The notes under the pieces: generated by a model
What the model saw: only the letters and a program-made list of their open reading frames with translations
The model's database searches: none
Told to the model about the DNA's origin: nothing
Made by a program: the position numbers and the translations under genes
Assembly (NCBI GenBank): GCA_910588615.1
Contig: CAJUOI010000003.1
Location: 20,998 to 84,997, forward strand
Direction: 5' to 3'
DNA from: an uncultured Christensenellaceae bacterium
GTDB taxonomy: Bacteria > Bacillota > Clostridia > Christensenellales > Borkfalkiaceae
Length of the DNA stretch: 64,000 nucleotides
Part shown: piece by piece, positions 9,701-18,730 of the stretch
How the letters are laid out: each line of letters opens with the position of its first letter
Numbering within the stretch: the stretch's first letter is position 1

Positions 9701-12006
9701 TTGAACATGAAGCCGTAACGAATCCCGCCCTCGTTGTTCATAACGAACGTGTCTTGCTTTTTGATGACCGCGGTTACGTAGAAGTCCTCGTTTGCCTTTG
9801 CCTTTTGTTTAAACACGAGCTCGTGGCTCATGGTGTCAAACACCTCTCCGCCGTAGGTGTAAACGATTTTTCCTTCCGTAATCTTCGAATAATCGTAAAA
9901 GTCGCCGCCGCTTACAATCTGGTCTGCACCTGCCGTAAACCCGGAAAGCGTAATTTCCTTTATCACGCCCGCGGAGGTTACGAGGAAATCACCCTCGTAT
10001 TTGTTGTAGCCGGACTCCTCGATCGTAAGCGTATAGTTCCCGACCGCGACTTTGCCGAAGTCGAACGCGCCGTTCGCGTTGGTGGTCTGCGTCAACGCCG
10101 TACCGTTTGCGGGGGTCAGCGTTACCGTTACGTTCGAAAGCGTCTTGCCGTCCTTATCCTTCAACGTACCGTTGACCGCGCCCCGTCCTTCGAGCGCGAA
10201 ATCCAAATCGTAATACGCACCCTTGCCGCAGGTGGTAAGCCCGGGAACGACCTTCGTATCCGCCGTGAACCCGTATTTGTCGTTAAGCGCAATCGCGTCG
10301 CGCACGCAGGTGCCGTTGACCCATACGGAAAGCTTTCCGTCCTTCCACTGCACCGCGAAGGGAACGCCGTCGCCCGACGCAAGCGCGCGGATCTCTTTGC
10401 CAACCGTCGATTCGAGGTCGCTGACGTCGCCGTTGCCCCATTCGTCGCCTCCGCCGCCGTTTGCAATAATCTGTACGACATAGGAATCCGCACCCTTCTC
10501 GCCATTCGCCAGCAGGCACACGTACACTTTTTTGTTGCCGTCCCAAAGCGTAAAGCCGATACGCGTATCCGAGCCCGCAACCATGGGCACGACGAGTCTG
10601 CCCGAAACAAACACTTCCGTGCTCTTTATTTCCGTATGCCGCGAATGCACCATCCAGCCGCCGCTCATGCCGATGACCGTGCCCATTCCGAGGTCGGTAA
10701 AATCCCACTCGGCGGCGTTGTCCGCCTGCATGAAGCTTCTCGACAGCACGATATTTTTCGTAATATTCGCAACGAGGTTTACCGTCTGCGCCGTGGTGAG
10801 ATACCCGTTCGCTTCGGTGAAAATCGTCCATTCTCCGTGCGCAAGCTCTACCGAATAGGTGCCGTCCGCCGCCACCGCGATGGGTGCGTACGCACCCGCA
10901 CGCCCCGCGTAAAGCGTAAGCGAGGGAAGCGCCGCGCCGCCCGACACGCTCACCGTTCCGCTGAGCGTGTGCTTCTGTTCGGGAAGCGCTTCAAACCGAG
11001 CCGTAATATTCAGCGCCGTGCTTTCCTTAACCGCGCAGAGCGCAACGCCGCTGCGGTAATAAATTTCATCCTTTACCTCTTTGCCGTTGACTTTCAGCGA
11101 GGATACGCAATAACCTGCGTCGGGCTTCACCGTCATCACGTAGTTGTCGCCCAGGATATACCAGTTCTTGCCCTCCACGCTGCCGTGCTCGCCCGCAGCG
11201 ATCGTAACGTCCTCGGCAATGAGTCCGTCCTCGTTGAACTGGTACCAGTTCTCCGCGGGATAGTTCCAGCCGATGCCGCGTTCCTCGCTACCGATGCCGT
11301 ACCAAAGCCGTTGCGACCAATCGCTCGTCGCGTAAGGCGACGACGAGCGCACCAGCGCGGGAGACACGTACAGGTGTTCGGGCTTCGCGTCCTTATCGGC
11401 GACGTCCTGTTCGTGGAACATACTGTAAGGCATATAGAGCTCGACGGAATACCCCTCGCATTCGCCGTTGATTTCGCCGTTCATCCACACCTTGCTGTGC
11501 ATATCCTTCGACCAATCCGCAAAGCCGTCGTTGGTTTCCGTCGAGGGAGACACCCATTTTTTGATAAGTTTAGCGCCTCCAGCATTTACGGAAATTCTAT
11601 ATGCGTTTTCTTCAACTGTCGTCTGCGGATTGGACGCTAAATTCGGACCGATACAGAACTGCACGCCCGAGTTGATTTCCGTCAGCGTGCCCTCGTTGAA
11701 GTACACTGCGTCGTCCGTAATATCAAAGCCGAAATACACGCCCTTTTCGCCGTAATAGGAGGTCATGCGGAACACGCAGTTCGTATCGCGGATATCCGCG
11801 TCGAGCACGCGCTGCCCCTGCCACTGCGCCTCGTCCAATTTACCGTCCAGCACAATTCCGTCGCCGAAATCTTCCGTCTTGATATAATCGTAATTAAAAG
11901 GCGGGAAGGTTACCGTCTTTCCGCAAGCCGCCAGAGCGGTAACGCCCGTAGCCGCGATGCAGCCCGTAAGAACGCCGATCGCTATTTTTCTCGTTTTCTT
12001 TTTCAT
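6766..12006 (-). CDS. Large modular carbohydrate-binding lipoprotein (1746 residues)
   Basis: A lipoprotein signal with lipobox LAAC (Cys28) precedes a CBM9/DOMON-like domain (about 45-270, starting DGIVLDGKLDEAQW). After it come an InlB-like repeat, a carboxypeptidase-regulatory-like beta domain and a LamG/concanavalin-like domain. A further CarboxypepD_reg domain (GAVNGTLKDKDGKTLSNV) precedes about three copies of a long module. Each copy is a LamG-like part, an InlB-like part with the motif NTPANGT, and a small EVNVTLK beta domain. The fourth copy is cut short. No catalytic site was recognised. The protein probably displays glycan-binding modules on the cell surface and lies between the GH43 and esterase genes. 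Confidence 0.8.
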   Translation of the reverse strand: MKKKTRKIAIGVLTGCIAATGVTALAACGKTVTFPPFNYDYIKTEDFGDGIVLDGKLDEAQWQGQRVLDADIRDTNCVFRMTSYYGEKGVYFGFDITDDAVYFNEGTLTEINSGVQFCIGPNLASNPQTTVEENAYRISVNAGGAKLIKKWVSPSTETNDGFADWSKDMHSKVWMNGEINGECEGYSVELYMPYSMFHEQDVADKDAKPEHLYVSPALVRSSSPYATSDWSQRLWYGIGSEERGIGWNYPAENWYQFNEDGLIAEDVTIAAGEHGSVEGKNWYILGDNYVMTVKPDAGYCVSSLKVNGKEVKDEIYYRSGVALCAVKESTALNITARFEALPEQKHTLSGTVSVSGGAALPSLTLYAGRAGAYAPIAVAADGTYSVELAHGEWTIFTEANGYLTTAQTVNLVANITKNIVLSRSFMQADNAAEWDFTDLGMGTVIGMSGGWMVHSRHTEIKSTEVFVSGRLVVPMVAGSDTRIGFTLWDGNKKVYVCLLANGEKGADSYVVQIIANGGGGDEWGNGDVSDLESTVGKEIRALASGDGVPFAVQWKDGKLSVWVNGTCVRDAIALNDKYGFTADTKVVPGLTTCGKGAYYDLDFALEGRGAVNGTLKDKDGKTLSNVTVTLTPANGTALTQTTNANGAFDFGKVAVGNYTLTIEESGYNKYEGDFLVTSAGVIKEITLSGFTAGADQIVSGGDFYDYSKITEGKIVYTYGGEVFDTMSHELVFKQKAKANEDFYVTAVIKKQDTFVMNNEGGIRYGFMFKDGGGSELVATFTYDRAHNNWLMQFTDWGTLWSGKEFGVDAPEDWTDGTGLRIGVARINGAFFFYLEDENGVMQQVATETGSALKDKEITMSIVCWTQVKGAEFNEFSWITGKVPVDVVKNTPANGTVAVSQNPVIGGNVTVTLTPASGYLPESLLINGENKAAALQKDGDNYVLTLNAVTAKTLKINASFIEEQEVNVTLVVTGLADGTLVTLKGAGGSKTQTVTANKAAFENVAKGSYTVSVDGYEDQTVEITAAGEINVTLKEFDYNAAMQEKYVEAEGECYDLGKIESEKKIVYTGTSGESHLKFKASATASQNFWMESTVKVQNSFLQGAPGGFRYGFTIFGGTETHFTVLDNAGFAINNWGDIDMKCAMTDAQKNLINGAGLRIAVARINGTVYLLADDGNGNMKSMLSTTGGQIATQAVNLGLATWYQARGLEYNSFGYEIGNDIAVKVTKNTPANGTLEVSANPVMGGNITVTLTPASGYIVSSFTVNGENKAAGLSENNGVYTLTLSNFLSKELNVNAAFIEKAEVNVTLKFTGIADGTEVTLESASNTYTVTVNNGEAAIEMVKGTYTASAANCHSAEFTVSADGEVAVGLTAFTAQEIMANKYVESGAENFDVSGYEEKKIVFTGTSESYMTLKQRIPANENMMILTRIKAQNTFENDVSFGYVLTGVNGQLICRFTHDVANGNWLIQFTNWTDWGWGGHLLTAEQLALYNGAEGLYFGIARVNGKFCIYIEQNGAMQLVHETNTYAYIANDELKIELVAWGSASGAEYNDFEILTGNLPVTVNMAAAANGTVEVSANPVLGGNITVTLTPDAGYTLSQVTINGTVTEATQNGDAFTVTLNNYVAARTLAVAATFVENTEVNVTLKLDGDGTYPGGKFTAEETKAWATGEGVRVGAGRFNNKWMAFIERTVGGKKVMVKVCERDAGADEWGNRLCTTLKLAGTANAVYEDLLWQVGEGIDMTRLKID

Positions 12007-12024
12007 AACTTTACCCCTTTTCTC

Positions 12025-13821
12025 TTATTTTCCGAGCACGACGATTTCGGAAATCGCAACGCTCTTCTGGTCGATAATATAGCCCGTCTCCTCGTCTATG
12101 ATCGCAATGTCGTCGGGACGGTTCTTGGGCAGCTCTACCGTAATGCGGATCTCCTTTACGAGCAGCGGATTGAATACCGCGACCGCGCTTCCGCCGGGGC
12201 GCATGGCTTTTAGGGTTTCCATCTTGTAGAAATCCCAGTCGAACGCAAGGTTCTCGATGAACGCCGTGCAGTTCTGTCCGTCGTAGTTGCAGTCGAACTC
12301 GATTCGCTTGACGTCGACGAACGACTTTTCGAACGTCTTGCTGTTGTATACCATGATTGCCGAAACCTCCTTGTATTCCGCAAATTTCAGCGTGATCGTG
12401 GTCGTCTTTTGCGCCTCAAACTCTTTTACGTAGGTGTTGTTCGTGTAAATGGAGAGCAGTCCGTCGGTCAGCGCGCTTACGTTGCTGCCCGTGCTCGCCT
12501 TGACCTCCGCCTCCGCGGCAAGGTTGCGGTAGCCGGAATGTTTGGCGATGCGCGGTTGCAACGACCAAGTCGGTCCGTTGCAGTAAAGCACGTCGTCGCC
12601 GTTGTTATTCTTTGTCCAGACGACCTTATCCACCGCGACGTCGCGCTCGCCGTAGCCGCCCGTCTGGCGCGCCACGTGCTCGTGATAAGCCATGTACAGC
12701 TCGCCGTCCACGGGAATGAAACTGTGGTGTCCGGTGCCCGAAACGTGATCGAACCGTTGCCAGTCGCATCCGAGCAGAATGCCGCCCTCTTCTTCCGTCA
12801 GCTTGCGGAAGGGACCCATGGGACTGTCGCCCACCGCCTGAACCACCGAATAGCTCTTATCCGCATAACCGTTGATCGACAGCGTGAGGTAATATTTCCA
12901 GCTTCCGTCCTCCTGCTGCTTCTGATACATATAGGGTCCTTCGTTGACGCCGTTGCCCGACTCGTAATTGGGAATATTCGAGCCGCTTTCATCCGTCCAT
13001 TCCTCGTCCACCGTATAGTAGCCGCACCTCGTTGCCTGCGTCAGCGTGTCGAGCTTGGGCGTTTTCCAATCCTCCATTTCGCATACGAAGATGTCCGACT
13101 TGGAGCCGTAAGACGTACCCTCGCTGACGAAGTACAGGTACTTCGTACCGTCCGGCGCAACGTAGGGGTGCGGGTCGATACAGTTAAAGATGTCTTTGCC
13201 GTCGAACTTACCCACTTTAATGCCGAAGCTCTTCATATAAGCAACCATAACGTCGTTGTCGAAAATCGGCTTCGAAGGATCGCCGCACGGCTCGAAGGGA
13301 CCGTATGGTTCGTCGGCAACCGCAACGCCGATCATGCGGTGAGCCTCTTCGTAATCGGTATACTTATTCTTCATCTCCATCGCGCCCGAATAGAAAATAT
13401 AATATTTCCCTTCATCCGCTTCGTAAATCACCTCGGGCGCCCAGAAGTGCCCCTTGCCGTAGGCGTAGTGCGAGGGCTTCGCCTCGAACGCCAGATAGTT
13501 TTTTATCGGCGTTACGTCCTCCCACTTGCCCGTCAAATCCTTATTCCGGTAGGCGCGGTAGCCCATGTCGGGGTCGGTGGTGCCGTACAGATAGTAATAT
13601 CCGTACTCCGTGCTTTCTTCGTCCGTAATCTGTATAACGCACGGGTCGGGCGCAAGCGTGCCCAAATCGTTGCGGTAGAATAGCTCGCTGACGAATGCCT
13701 GATCCAAATCGGGATGAATCTGATTGTCGTGCGGAAGCTGCCCGCCTCCGCCGCCGTTGCAGGCGCTCAGGCAAATAAGCCCCGCCGCAAGCACCCCGAT
13801 CGCTGCCATCTTCTTTTTCAT
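12025..13821 (-). CDS. GH43-family glycosidase lipoprotein
   Basis: This 598-residue lipoprotein has lipobox LSAC. The five-bladed GH43 catalytic domain (about 35-430) shows APDPCVIQ (catalytic base Asp), HFWAPEVIYE, NCIDPHPY (pKa-modulating Asp) and VNEGPYMY (acid Glu). A C-terminal beta-sandwich resembling F5/8-type carbohydrate-binding domains follows. GH43 enzymes act on arabinan, arabinoxylan or xylan side chains. ATG 13821 is preferred over the in-frame ATG 13839 because AAGGAG lies between the two. It sits directly after the ABC permeases, so its products are likely imported by that transporter. Confidence 0.87.
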   Translation of the reverse strand: MKKKMAAIGVLAAGLICLSACNGGGGGQLPHDNQIHPDLDQAFVSELFYRNDLGTLAPDPCVIQITDEESTEYGYYYLYGTTDPDMGYRAYRNKDLTGKWEDVTPIKNYLAFEAKPSHYAYGKGHFWAPEVIYEADEGKYYIFYSGAMEMKNKYTDYEEAHRMIGVAVADEPYGPFEPCGDPSKPIFDNDVMVAYMKSFGIKVGKFDGKDIFNCIDPHPYVAPDGTKYLYFVSEGTSYGSKSDIFVCEMEDWKTPKLDTLTQATRCGYYTVDEEWTDESGSNIPNYESGNGVNEGPYMYQKQQEDGSWKYYLTLSINGYADKSYSVVQAVGDSPMGPFRKLTEEEGGILLGCDWQRFDHVSGTGHHSFIPVDGELYMAYHEHVARQTGGYGERDVAVDKVVWTKNNNGDDVLYCNGPTWSLQPRIAKHSGYRNLAAEAEVKASTGSNVSALTDGLLSIYTNNTYVKEFEAQKTTTITLKFAEYKEVSAIMVYNSKTFEKSFVDVKRIEFDCNYDGQNCTAFIENLAFDWDFYKMETLKAMRPGGSAVAVFNPLLVKEIRITVELPKNRPDDIAIIDEETGYIIDQKSVAISEIVVLGK

Positions 13822-13898
13822 GTTCGTTCTCCTTATCATAAAATTTCAATTTTCCTTGCGGAAATACCGTTTGGGATCAAGGGGTCGAATCCTGCCCG

Positions 13899-14831
13899 TT
13901 AAGCCTTTAACCCCGTCATTGCAATGCCCTGCGTAAAGTACTTTTGCAGGAAGCAGTACAGCACCAGCAGCGGCGCCAGCGCAATAATGACCGACGCGCA
14001 CACCTCCATCGTATTCTGTGCCTGCCCGCCCTGAAAGTCGGCGAGCGCCAAGGACAGCGGGCTGAGCTCGGGATGGTTGGGCAAATACAGTTTGGGTCCC
14101 TGATAGCTATTGTATCCGCCGATGAACATAAACACTCCCTGCGCGATGAACGCGGGCGCGGTCAGAGGCAGCACGATTTGCAGATAGATCCGGAAATCGT
14201 TCAGCCCGTCGAGGCGCGCCGCCTCCATGAGCTCGTCGGGCAGTCCGCAGAAGAACTGCCGCAGGAAGAAGGTTACCCCCGCCCCGCCGAACAGCCCGGG
14301 AATAATGAGCGGCAACACGCCGTCGGACCAGCCGATCGCGTCGTAGAAAAGGTAGGAGGGAACGGTAAGCACCGCGCCCGGAATCATCATCGTAGCGAGC
14401 AGCCCCATAAAGAGCGTGTTCTTGCCCTTAAACGGAATCTTTGCGAACGCATACGCGCTCAAACCCGATACGAGCAAACTGACGAGCGTCGAGGGTACGA
14501 CCTGCCACATGGTGTTCAAAAACGCCTTCCAGAACGGGGTGAACAGGTTTTCGACGAACACCCCTTTGTAAGCGACCAGCGTCGGATGCTTGGGCATCCA
14601 GATGAATTTCATCGAGAGAATGTATTCCTCTTCGGGCGTGATCGACGTGATCAGCACGACGAGGAAGGGAATGAGAATCCAGACGGCGTACAGCACGAAT
14701 ACGGCGTAAATCGCAACCCGTGCGATAATTTTTCCGACATTGCGTTTCTTTTCTCTCTTGTCGGCGGGCTGTGCCGCCCCGTTCGCCGCCGCGCCCTCGG
14801 TGAACCCGACCGTTTTCTGATTAGTTGTCAT
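13899..14831 (-). CDS. Carbohydrate ABC transporter permease (MalG/AraQ type)
   Basis: This 310-residue membrane protein has six predicted transmembrane segments. It carries the cytoplasmic EAA loop in the form DELMEAARLDGLNDFRIYLQ, which docks the ATPase. The N-terminal 35 residues are polar. It overlaps the upstream permease gene by 11 bases, so the pair is co-translated. No ATP-binding subunit is present in this operon. Such CUT1 transporters commonly use a shared MsmX-type ATPase encoded elsewhere (known of the family). Confidence 0.93.
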   Translation of the reverse strand: MTTNQKTVGFTEGAAANGAAQPADKREKKRNVGKIIARVAIYAVFVLYAVWILIPFLVVLITSITPEEEYILSMKFIWMPKHPTLVAYKGVFVENLFTPFWKAFLNTMWQVVPSTLVSLLVSGLSAYAFAKIPFKGKNTLFMGLLATMMIPGAVLTVPSYLFYDAIGWSDGVLPLIIPGLFGGAGVTFFLRQFFCGLPDELMEAARLDGLNDFRIYLQIVLPLTAPAFIAQGVFMFIGGYNSYQGPKLYLPNHPELSPLSLALADFQGGQAQNTMEVCASVIIALAPLLVLYCFLQKYFTQGIAMTGLKA

Positions 14832-15819
14832 AGCTCACCCACTTATCCGACAGCTTGAAGTTGATAAACAGAATGACGAAGATAACGACGAAAAGGAACA
14901 TACTCATTACCGACGCCACGGGCATGTTTACGCTCTTGCCCGCGCTTCCGCCGCCGATTCCCTGAAAATAAATGTAAAGCACCGTGGTAAGCCCCGCGTC
15001 CTTGGGCCCCGCGTTCCCCTCCCACGAGCCGCTGAACATCATGGGAATATCGAACGTCTGCAAGCCCGCGATGATACCCGCGATCAGCAGGTAGAAAATC
15101 GTCGGGGTAATGGCGGGCAGCGTAACGTGCAGAAATTTCTGCATCGCGCCCGCGCCGTCGAGCTCCGCCGCCTCGTACAGGCTGGAACTGATGTTCGTAA
15201 ACGCCGCCGAAAACATGACGATACCGTACCCCGGCGCCTGCCACACCATGATGATGATAAGCATGAGGGTGAATTTCCCCGCATCCTTATACCATTGCGG
15301 TCCGTGCGCCGCGCCCGTCAGACGGACGATAATATCGTTTAAAATTCCGTTTTCGGGATTGAAAACCCAATTCCACATGATGGCGACCGCAACGCTCGAA
15401 ACGATGTAGGGAACGAAGTACAGCGCCTTGAAGAATTTATGCCCCGGAAGCTTTTGCGCGATCAGCGCGCTCAGGAACAGGGAAATGAGCAATCCCAGCA
15501 TATGAGGCACGGTAAGGGTGAAGCTCACCCCGATCGACCGCCAGAAGCGCGTATCCTTGAACGCCTCCGCAAAGTTTGCAAACGAATTCCACTTCATGGT
15601 GGAAAAATCGTACCCATCCATGCTGACGAACATCGTGGAAATCGTAATTGCGAGCGGCACGACGCTGAATATCAGGAACGCGATCAGCGGGATCGCGGCG
15701 GTAATAAAGCCATAAATCGCGCGCAGCTGCGTCTGTTTTATCTTTTTATGCGGTTTCTTTTCGGGCGCCGCCGATTCGGGCTCGCCGCGAACCTCCGCGT
15801 CTAATACAATCTCTTCCAT
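14821..15819 (-). CDS. Carbohydrate ABC transporter permease (MalF/UgpA type)
   Basis: This 332-residue membrane protein of the CUT1 class has a cytoplasmic N-terminal tail of about 35 residues, six or so transmembrane segments, and the EAA-loop motif LYEAAELDGAGAMQKFLHVT. It starts three bases after the binding-protein gene and overlaps the next permease. Together with the 15.8-17.6 kb lipoprotein it forms an oligosaccharide importer. Confidence 0.93.
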   Translation of the reverse strand: MEEIVLDAEVRGEPESAAPEKKPHKKIKQTQLRAIYGFITAAIPLIAFLIFSVVPLAITISTMFVSMDGYDFSTMKWNSFANFAEAFKDTRFWRSIGVSFTLTVPHMLGLLISLFLSALIAQKLPGHKFFKALYFVPYIVSSVAVAIMWNWVFNPENGILNDIIVRLTGAAHGPQWYKDAGKFTLMLIIIMVWQAPGYGIVMFSAAFTNISSSLYEAAELDGAGAMQKFLHVTLPAITPTIFYLLIAGIIAGLQTFDIPMMFSGSWEGNAGPKDAGLTTVLYIYFQGIGGGSAGKSVNMPVASVMSMFLFVVIFVILFINFKLSDKWVSYDN

Positions 15820-15822
15820 AGA

Positions 15823-17607
15823 TCAACCGTTGAATTTTTTCGCGTGCATCAGCTTTAACGCCGCGTTCGTCTTTTCGATACAGTCGTGTCGGAAGAATTC
15901 GTCAAGCGTCATCTTTCCGTTTCTGACGTCCGTATTCAACACGTTCGCCCAAACGTTGACCCAGCTTCCGTTTTCGAGATACGACCAGTCGCCCACCGAC
16001 GAGTTTGCCGTCTGCATGAGAATCGCTTCCTTGTTCGAACAGATATAATTATCCGTCATATTGAGATATTCGTCGCTGTAAGCCACGCTCTTCTGGTTGG
16101 GAAGGCTCTGGTTTGTCTTCATCATCACCTTCTGCGCTTCGGGTCCCGCCATGAATTCGATGAACTGGAACGCGCCGTCCTTCGCCTTTGCGTTCTGCGG
16201 AATCGCCCAGCACACCGTGCCGCTGTGCGCGGACATTTTACCCTTGACCTCGGTGCCGTTCACCGTTTTCAGCGTGCCGTCGTCGTTGTATTCGCGGTAT
16301 TGGTACAGCGGAGCGATATTCCAATTCTTTTTCGCCGTCTGCATCAGACGCCCCAGCTCGCGCGCCGAGTTGTAACCCTCGACGACGAATGCAACCTCGT
16401 TCGACGTGAGAAGATTCGACTTGGACTTATTGCCGATAATATCGGGCGTGGGAGAAATCTGTAATCCGTATTCCTCCTCCGTTACCGGCTTGCCCTTCTC
16501 CTGCGATAAGCTCAAAAAGAGCTTGAAGGCGTCGCGGATAGAGGGAAGCGCGTAAAGCTGCTTTCCTTCGACGTATCCTCTGACCGCGTCGTAATTTGCG
16601 CCCGAGCCTGCGGCAAGCGCATCCTCTACGAAGTGTTTATCCGGATAGGAAAGAATCTCGCCTTCCTTGTACTGCGTGCCGTTTACGGTAATTACGTCCT
16701 TGCCCGTAACGAGATAATTTGCCGTCTCTTCGCCAAGTGCAAACACGTACTGATCCTTTTCCTCGTCCCATTCGAGGCAGTCGCCGCCGACCGACCAGCC
16801 AAACGAGAACCACCACTCGTTATAGAAGCCGAACGTCGTGGGAGAGCCCGCGCCCTCGGCGTACGAACGGGTGAACAACTTGGAAATAGACACGAGTTCG
16901 TCCCAATTCATTGGAATTTTGTTATTAAAGACGTGATACTTTCCGCCCTTTGCCGTAAGCCCCGTTGCGGGCGCTTCATCGTATACGTAGTAGCCGTGCG
17001 GGAGGTATTTCGTGCCCGCGATATCCTCTTCCGCAATCGAAATAACGTTGATTCCGTTCTCTTTTAGCGCATCCTCGTTATAGTACATGACCGAAGGGGC
17101 GATCCCGTTCGGAAGCCCGTAGAGCGGCTCGTTGCCGCCCGAGTAGCCCGTGTCGGGATTGTAACGGTAGCGCGCCACCGCCGTTTCCCAGATGTCGCTC
17201 AAATCGAGCGTGGAAGCGGCGCGGACGACTTCGCCGTTTTCCGTTTTATCCACGAAATATTCGTCGAGATTGGTAATCAGCTTTTGATCGACGTAGCCCT
17301 TGAAATACCGTTCGTCCTCGATTTGCACCACGTTCGGCGCGCTGTTGCCGCGCAGAGTTCCGTCGATCGAGCTCGAAAAGCCCGCAGGTTTTGCGATAAT
17401 TTTCGCAAAATACCGATCGTTGCTCTCGTTAAACGCTTTTTCGAGGGCGTTCATTTCCGTACGGTTGTTTTTGTCGGACACCGCCCATACGGTAATCTGC
17501 ACCTTTCCGCGCCGCGTTCCGCTTCCGCCGCCGTTGCATCCGACGCCCGCGAGCGCCATGACCGCGCAACTTGCGAGCGCCAATCCTGCCAAAAGTTTCT
17601 TTTTCAC
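15823..17607 (-). CDS. ABC transporter sugar-binding lipoprotein
   Basis: This 594-residue extracellular solute-binding protein (family 1, large form) has lipobox AGVGC and a Gly/Ser tether. The body shows KVQITVWAVSDKNNR-type beta strands, GLPNGIAPSVMYYNEDAL in the ligand domain and GTVCWAIPQNAKAKDGAFQF near the C-terminus. It is first in the polysaccharide operon and starts at a GTG with AAGGAGG nine bases upstream. The divergent AraC regulator suggests substrate-induced expression (inference). Confidence 0.92.
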   Translation of the reverse strand: MKKKLLAGLALASCAVMALAGVGCNGGGSGTRRGKVQITVWAVSDKNNRTEMNALEKAFNESNDRYFAKIIAKPAGFSSSIDGTLRGNSAPNVVQIEDERYFKGYVDQKLITNLDEYFVDKTENGEVVRAASTLDLSDIWETAVARYRYNPDTGYSGGNEPLYGLPNGIAPSVMYYNEDALKENGINVISIAEEDIAGTKYLPHGYYVYDEAPATGLTAKGGKYHVFNNKIPMNWDELVSISKLFTRSYAEGAGSPTTFGFYNEWWFSFGWSVGGDCLEWDEEKDQYVFALGEETANYLVTGKDVITVNGTQYKEGEILSYPDKHFVEDALAAGSGANYDAVRGYVEGKQLYALPSIRDAFKLFLSLSQEKGKPVTEEEYGLQISPTPDIIGNKSKSNLLTSNEVAFVVEGYNSARELGRLMQTAKKNWNIAPLYQYREYNDDGTLKTVNGTEVKGKMSAHSGTVCWAIPQNAKAKDGAFQFIEFMAGPEAQKVMMKTNQSLPNQKSVAYSDEYLNMTDNYICSNKEAILMQTANSSVGDWSYLENGSWVNVWANVLNTDVRNGKMTLDEFFRHDCIEKTNAALKLMHAKKFNG

Positions 17608-17658
17608 GTACCCTTACCTCCTTTATTTATGAAAAAAAAGAAAATTTTTTCTGATTTA

Positions 17659-17687
17659 TTGACATTTTTCCCTATTTGTATTATAAT
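17659..17687 (+). promoter_or_regulatory. Sigma-A promoter of the AraC-type regulator
   Basis: TTGACA (17659-17664), a 17-base spacer and TATAAT (17682-17687) match consensus exactly and point right. The 140-base divergent interval also has to hold the leftward promoter of the transporter operon. Its TATAAT can overlap this one because the -10 region is palindromic (ATTATAAT). That would place both genes under one control point. Confidence 0.85.
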
Positions 17688-17746
17688 TTGTGCAAAGGGC
17701 ATAAACCATACTCAAAAATGCCAGATAAATGAGGAAAAGTTGCAAT

Positions 17747-18688
17747 ATGCCGCGCGTAACTTTTATCGGTGGCACCAACGTCGTTATGCGGGGAACGGAG
17801 AGCGAAGACAGACAATTCGTGTACTGCCCGAACGAAAATGTTCCGTTTATTCTCGACGTAACGGGCATTACCCCGCCGACCCCCAAATACTATATCTCCC
17901 GCGAACGGTGCGACCACTTTATTCTTGCCTACATCGTAAAAGGAAAGGGCGTTCTTCAATTCGGCGACGACGTTTACGAACTGAACCCGCACGACACCGT
18001 GATCCTTACGCCTAAAAGCAGACACATCTACTATTCCGACCCCGACGAACCCTTCGAATTCGTCTGGGCTAATTTCTTCTGCGATTATATGGACGGATTT
18101 CTGTCGGGGATCGGGCTGCGCGATACTCCCGTCGTGCACGGCGTGGATTGCGAAGCGCAGTTCCGCGAAATCGTGCGCATCACCAAGGCTTCGCCCAATA
18201 ACAACGATATCTGTTTTCCCGTGATGCGCCTCGTGCACGAGATCCTGATAACTCTGTCCGAAAAGGTGTATTTCGAAAAACATAAGCACATCTATTCCCA
18301 ATTGGGGCACACGATCAAGGATATGCTCGACGAAAGCCTGTACGGCAAGACGGATATCGGAGATATTGCCTCCGCGCTGTACGTATCCAAGAGCTCCGTA
18401 TACCGCGAATTTCAAAGATATTACGGTATGAGCCCCTATCGCTACGTGTTGAACCAGAAAATAGAAATCGCGAAATCCATGCTCGTCCGCACGCGCTATA
18501 CGGTTGCGGAAATCGCCGCAATTCTGAATTTTACCGACCAGTTTTATTTTTCGAATCTGTTCAAGAAAAAGACGGGACTCTCCCCCAATTCGTACCGAAA
18601 GAACGCAAGTAAAACGCCACCCCCCCCCTGCAGAATCAACTCCTCCGACGGAGAAAACGAGGATGCCGAGGACGACTCGGAGGAATAA
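17747..18688 (+). CDS. AraC/XylS-family transcriptional regulator of the polysaccharide locus
   Basis: This 313-residue protein has an N-terminal cupin-like sugar-sensing domain (VKGKGVLQFGDDVYELNPHD) and two C-terminal helix-turn-helix motifs (DIASALYVSKSSVYREFQRY and VAEIAAILNFTDQFYFSNLF). An in-frame ATG exists at 17729, but GAGGA lies between it and ATG 17747, so 17747 is taken. It is transcribed away from the transporter/GH43 operon, the usual place for its dedicated activator. The C-terminus is acidic and low complexity, after a run of ten C residues in the DNA (18619-18628). Confidence 0.9.
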   Translation: MPRVTFIGGTNVVMRGTESEDRQFVYCPNENVPFILDVTGITPPTPKYYISRERCDHFILAYIVKGKGVLQFGDDVYELNPHDTVILTPKSRHIYYSDPDEPFEFVWANFFCDYMDGFLSGIGLRDTPVVHGVDCEAQFREIVRITKASPNNNDICFPVMRLVHEILITLSEKVYFEKHKHIYSQLGHTIKDMLDESLYGKTDIGDIASALYVSKSSVYREFQRYYGMSPYRYVLNQKIEIAKSMLVRTRYTVAEIAAILNFTDQFYFSNLFKKKTGLSPNSYRKNASKTPPPPCRINSSDGENEDAEDDSEE

Positions 18689-18696
18689 ACGCAAAA

Positions 18697-18730
18697 GGAA
18701 AACCCACGCGCAACCCGCGTGGGTTTTCAG
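18697..18730 (+). terminator. Rho-independent terminator after the AraC gene
   Basis: A 12-base perfect stem AAAACCCACGCG/CGCGTGGGTTTT (18699-18710 with 18716-18727) and a 5-base loop lie 9 bases past the stop codon. Only TTTT follows within the stem, so it may work in both directions. Confidence 0.8.

Noticed and set aside
9202..11640. 812-codon plus-strand frame within the large lipoprotein gene
   Set aside because: It is antisense to a repeat-rich gene with clear domains; its translation is Arg/His/Val-rich and lacks family motifs.
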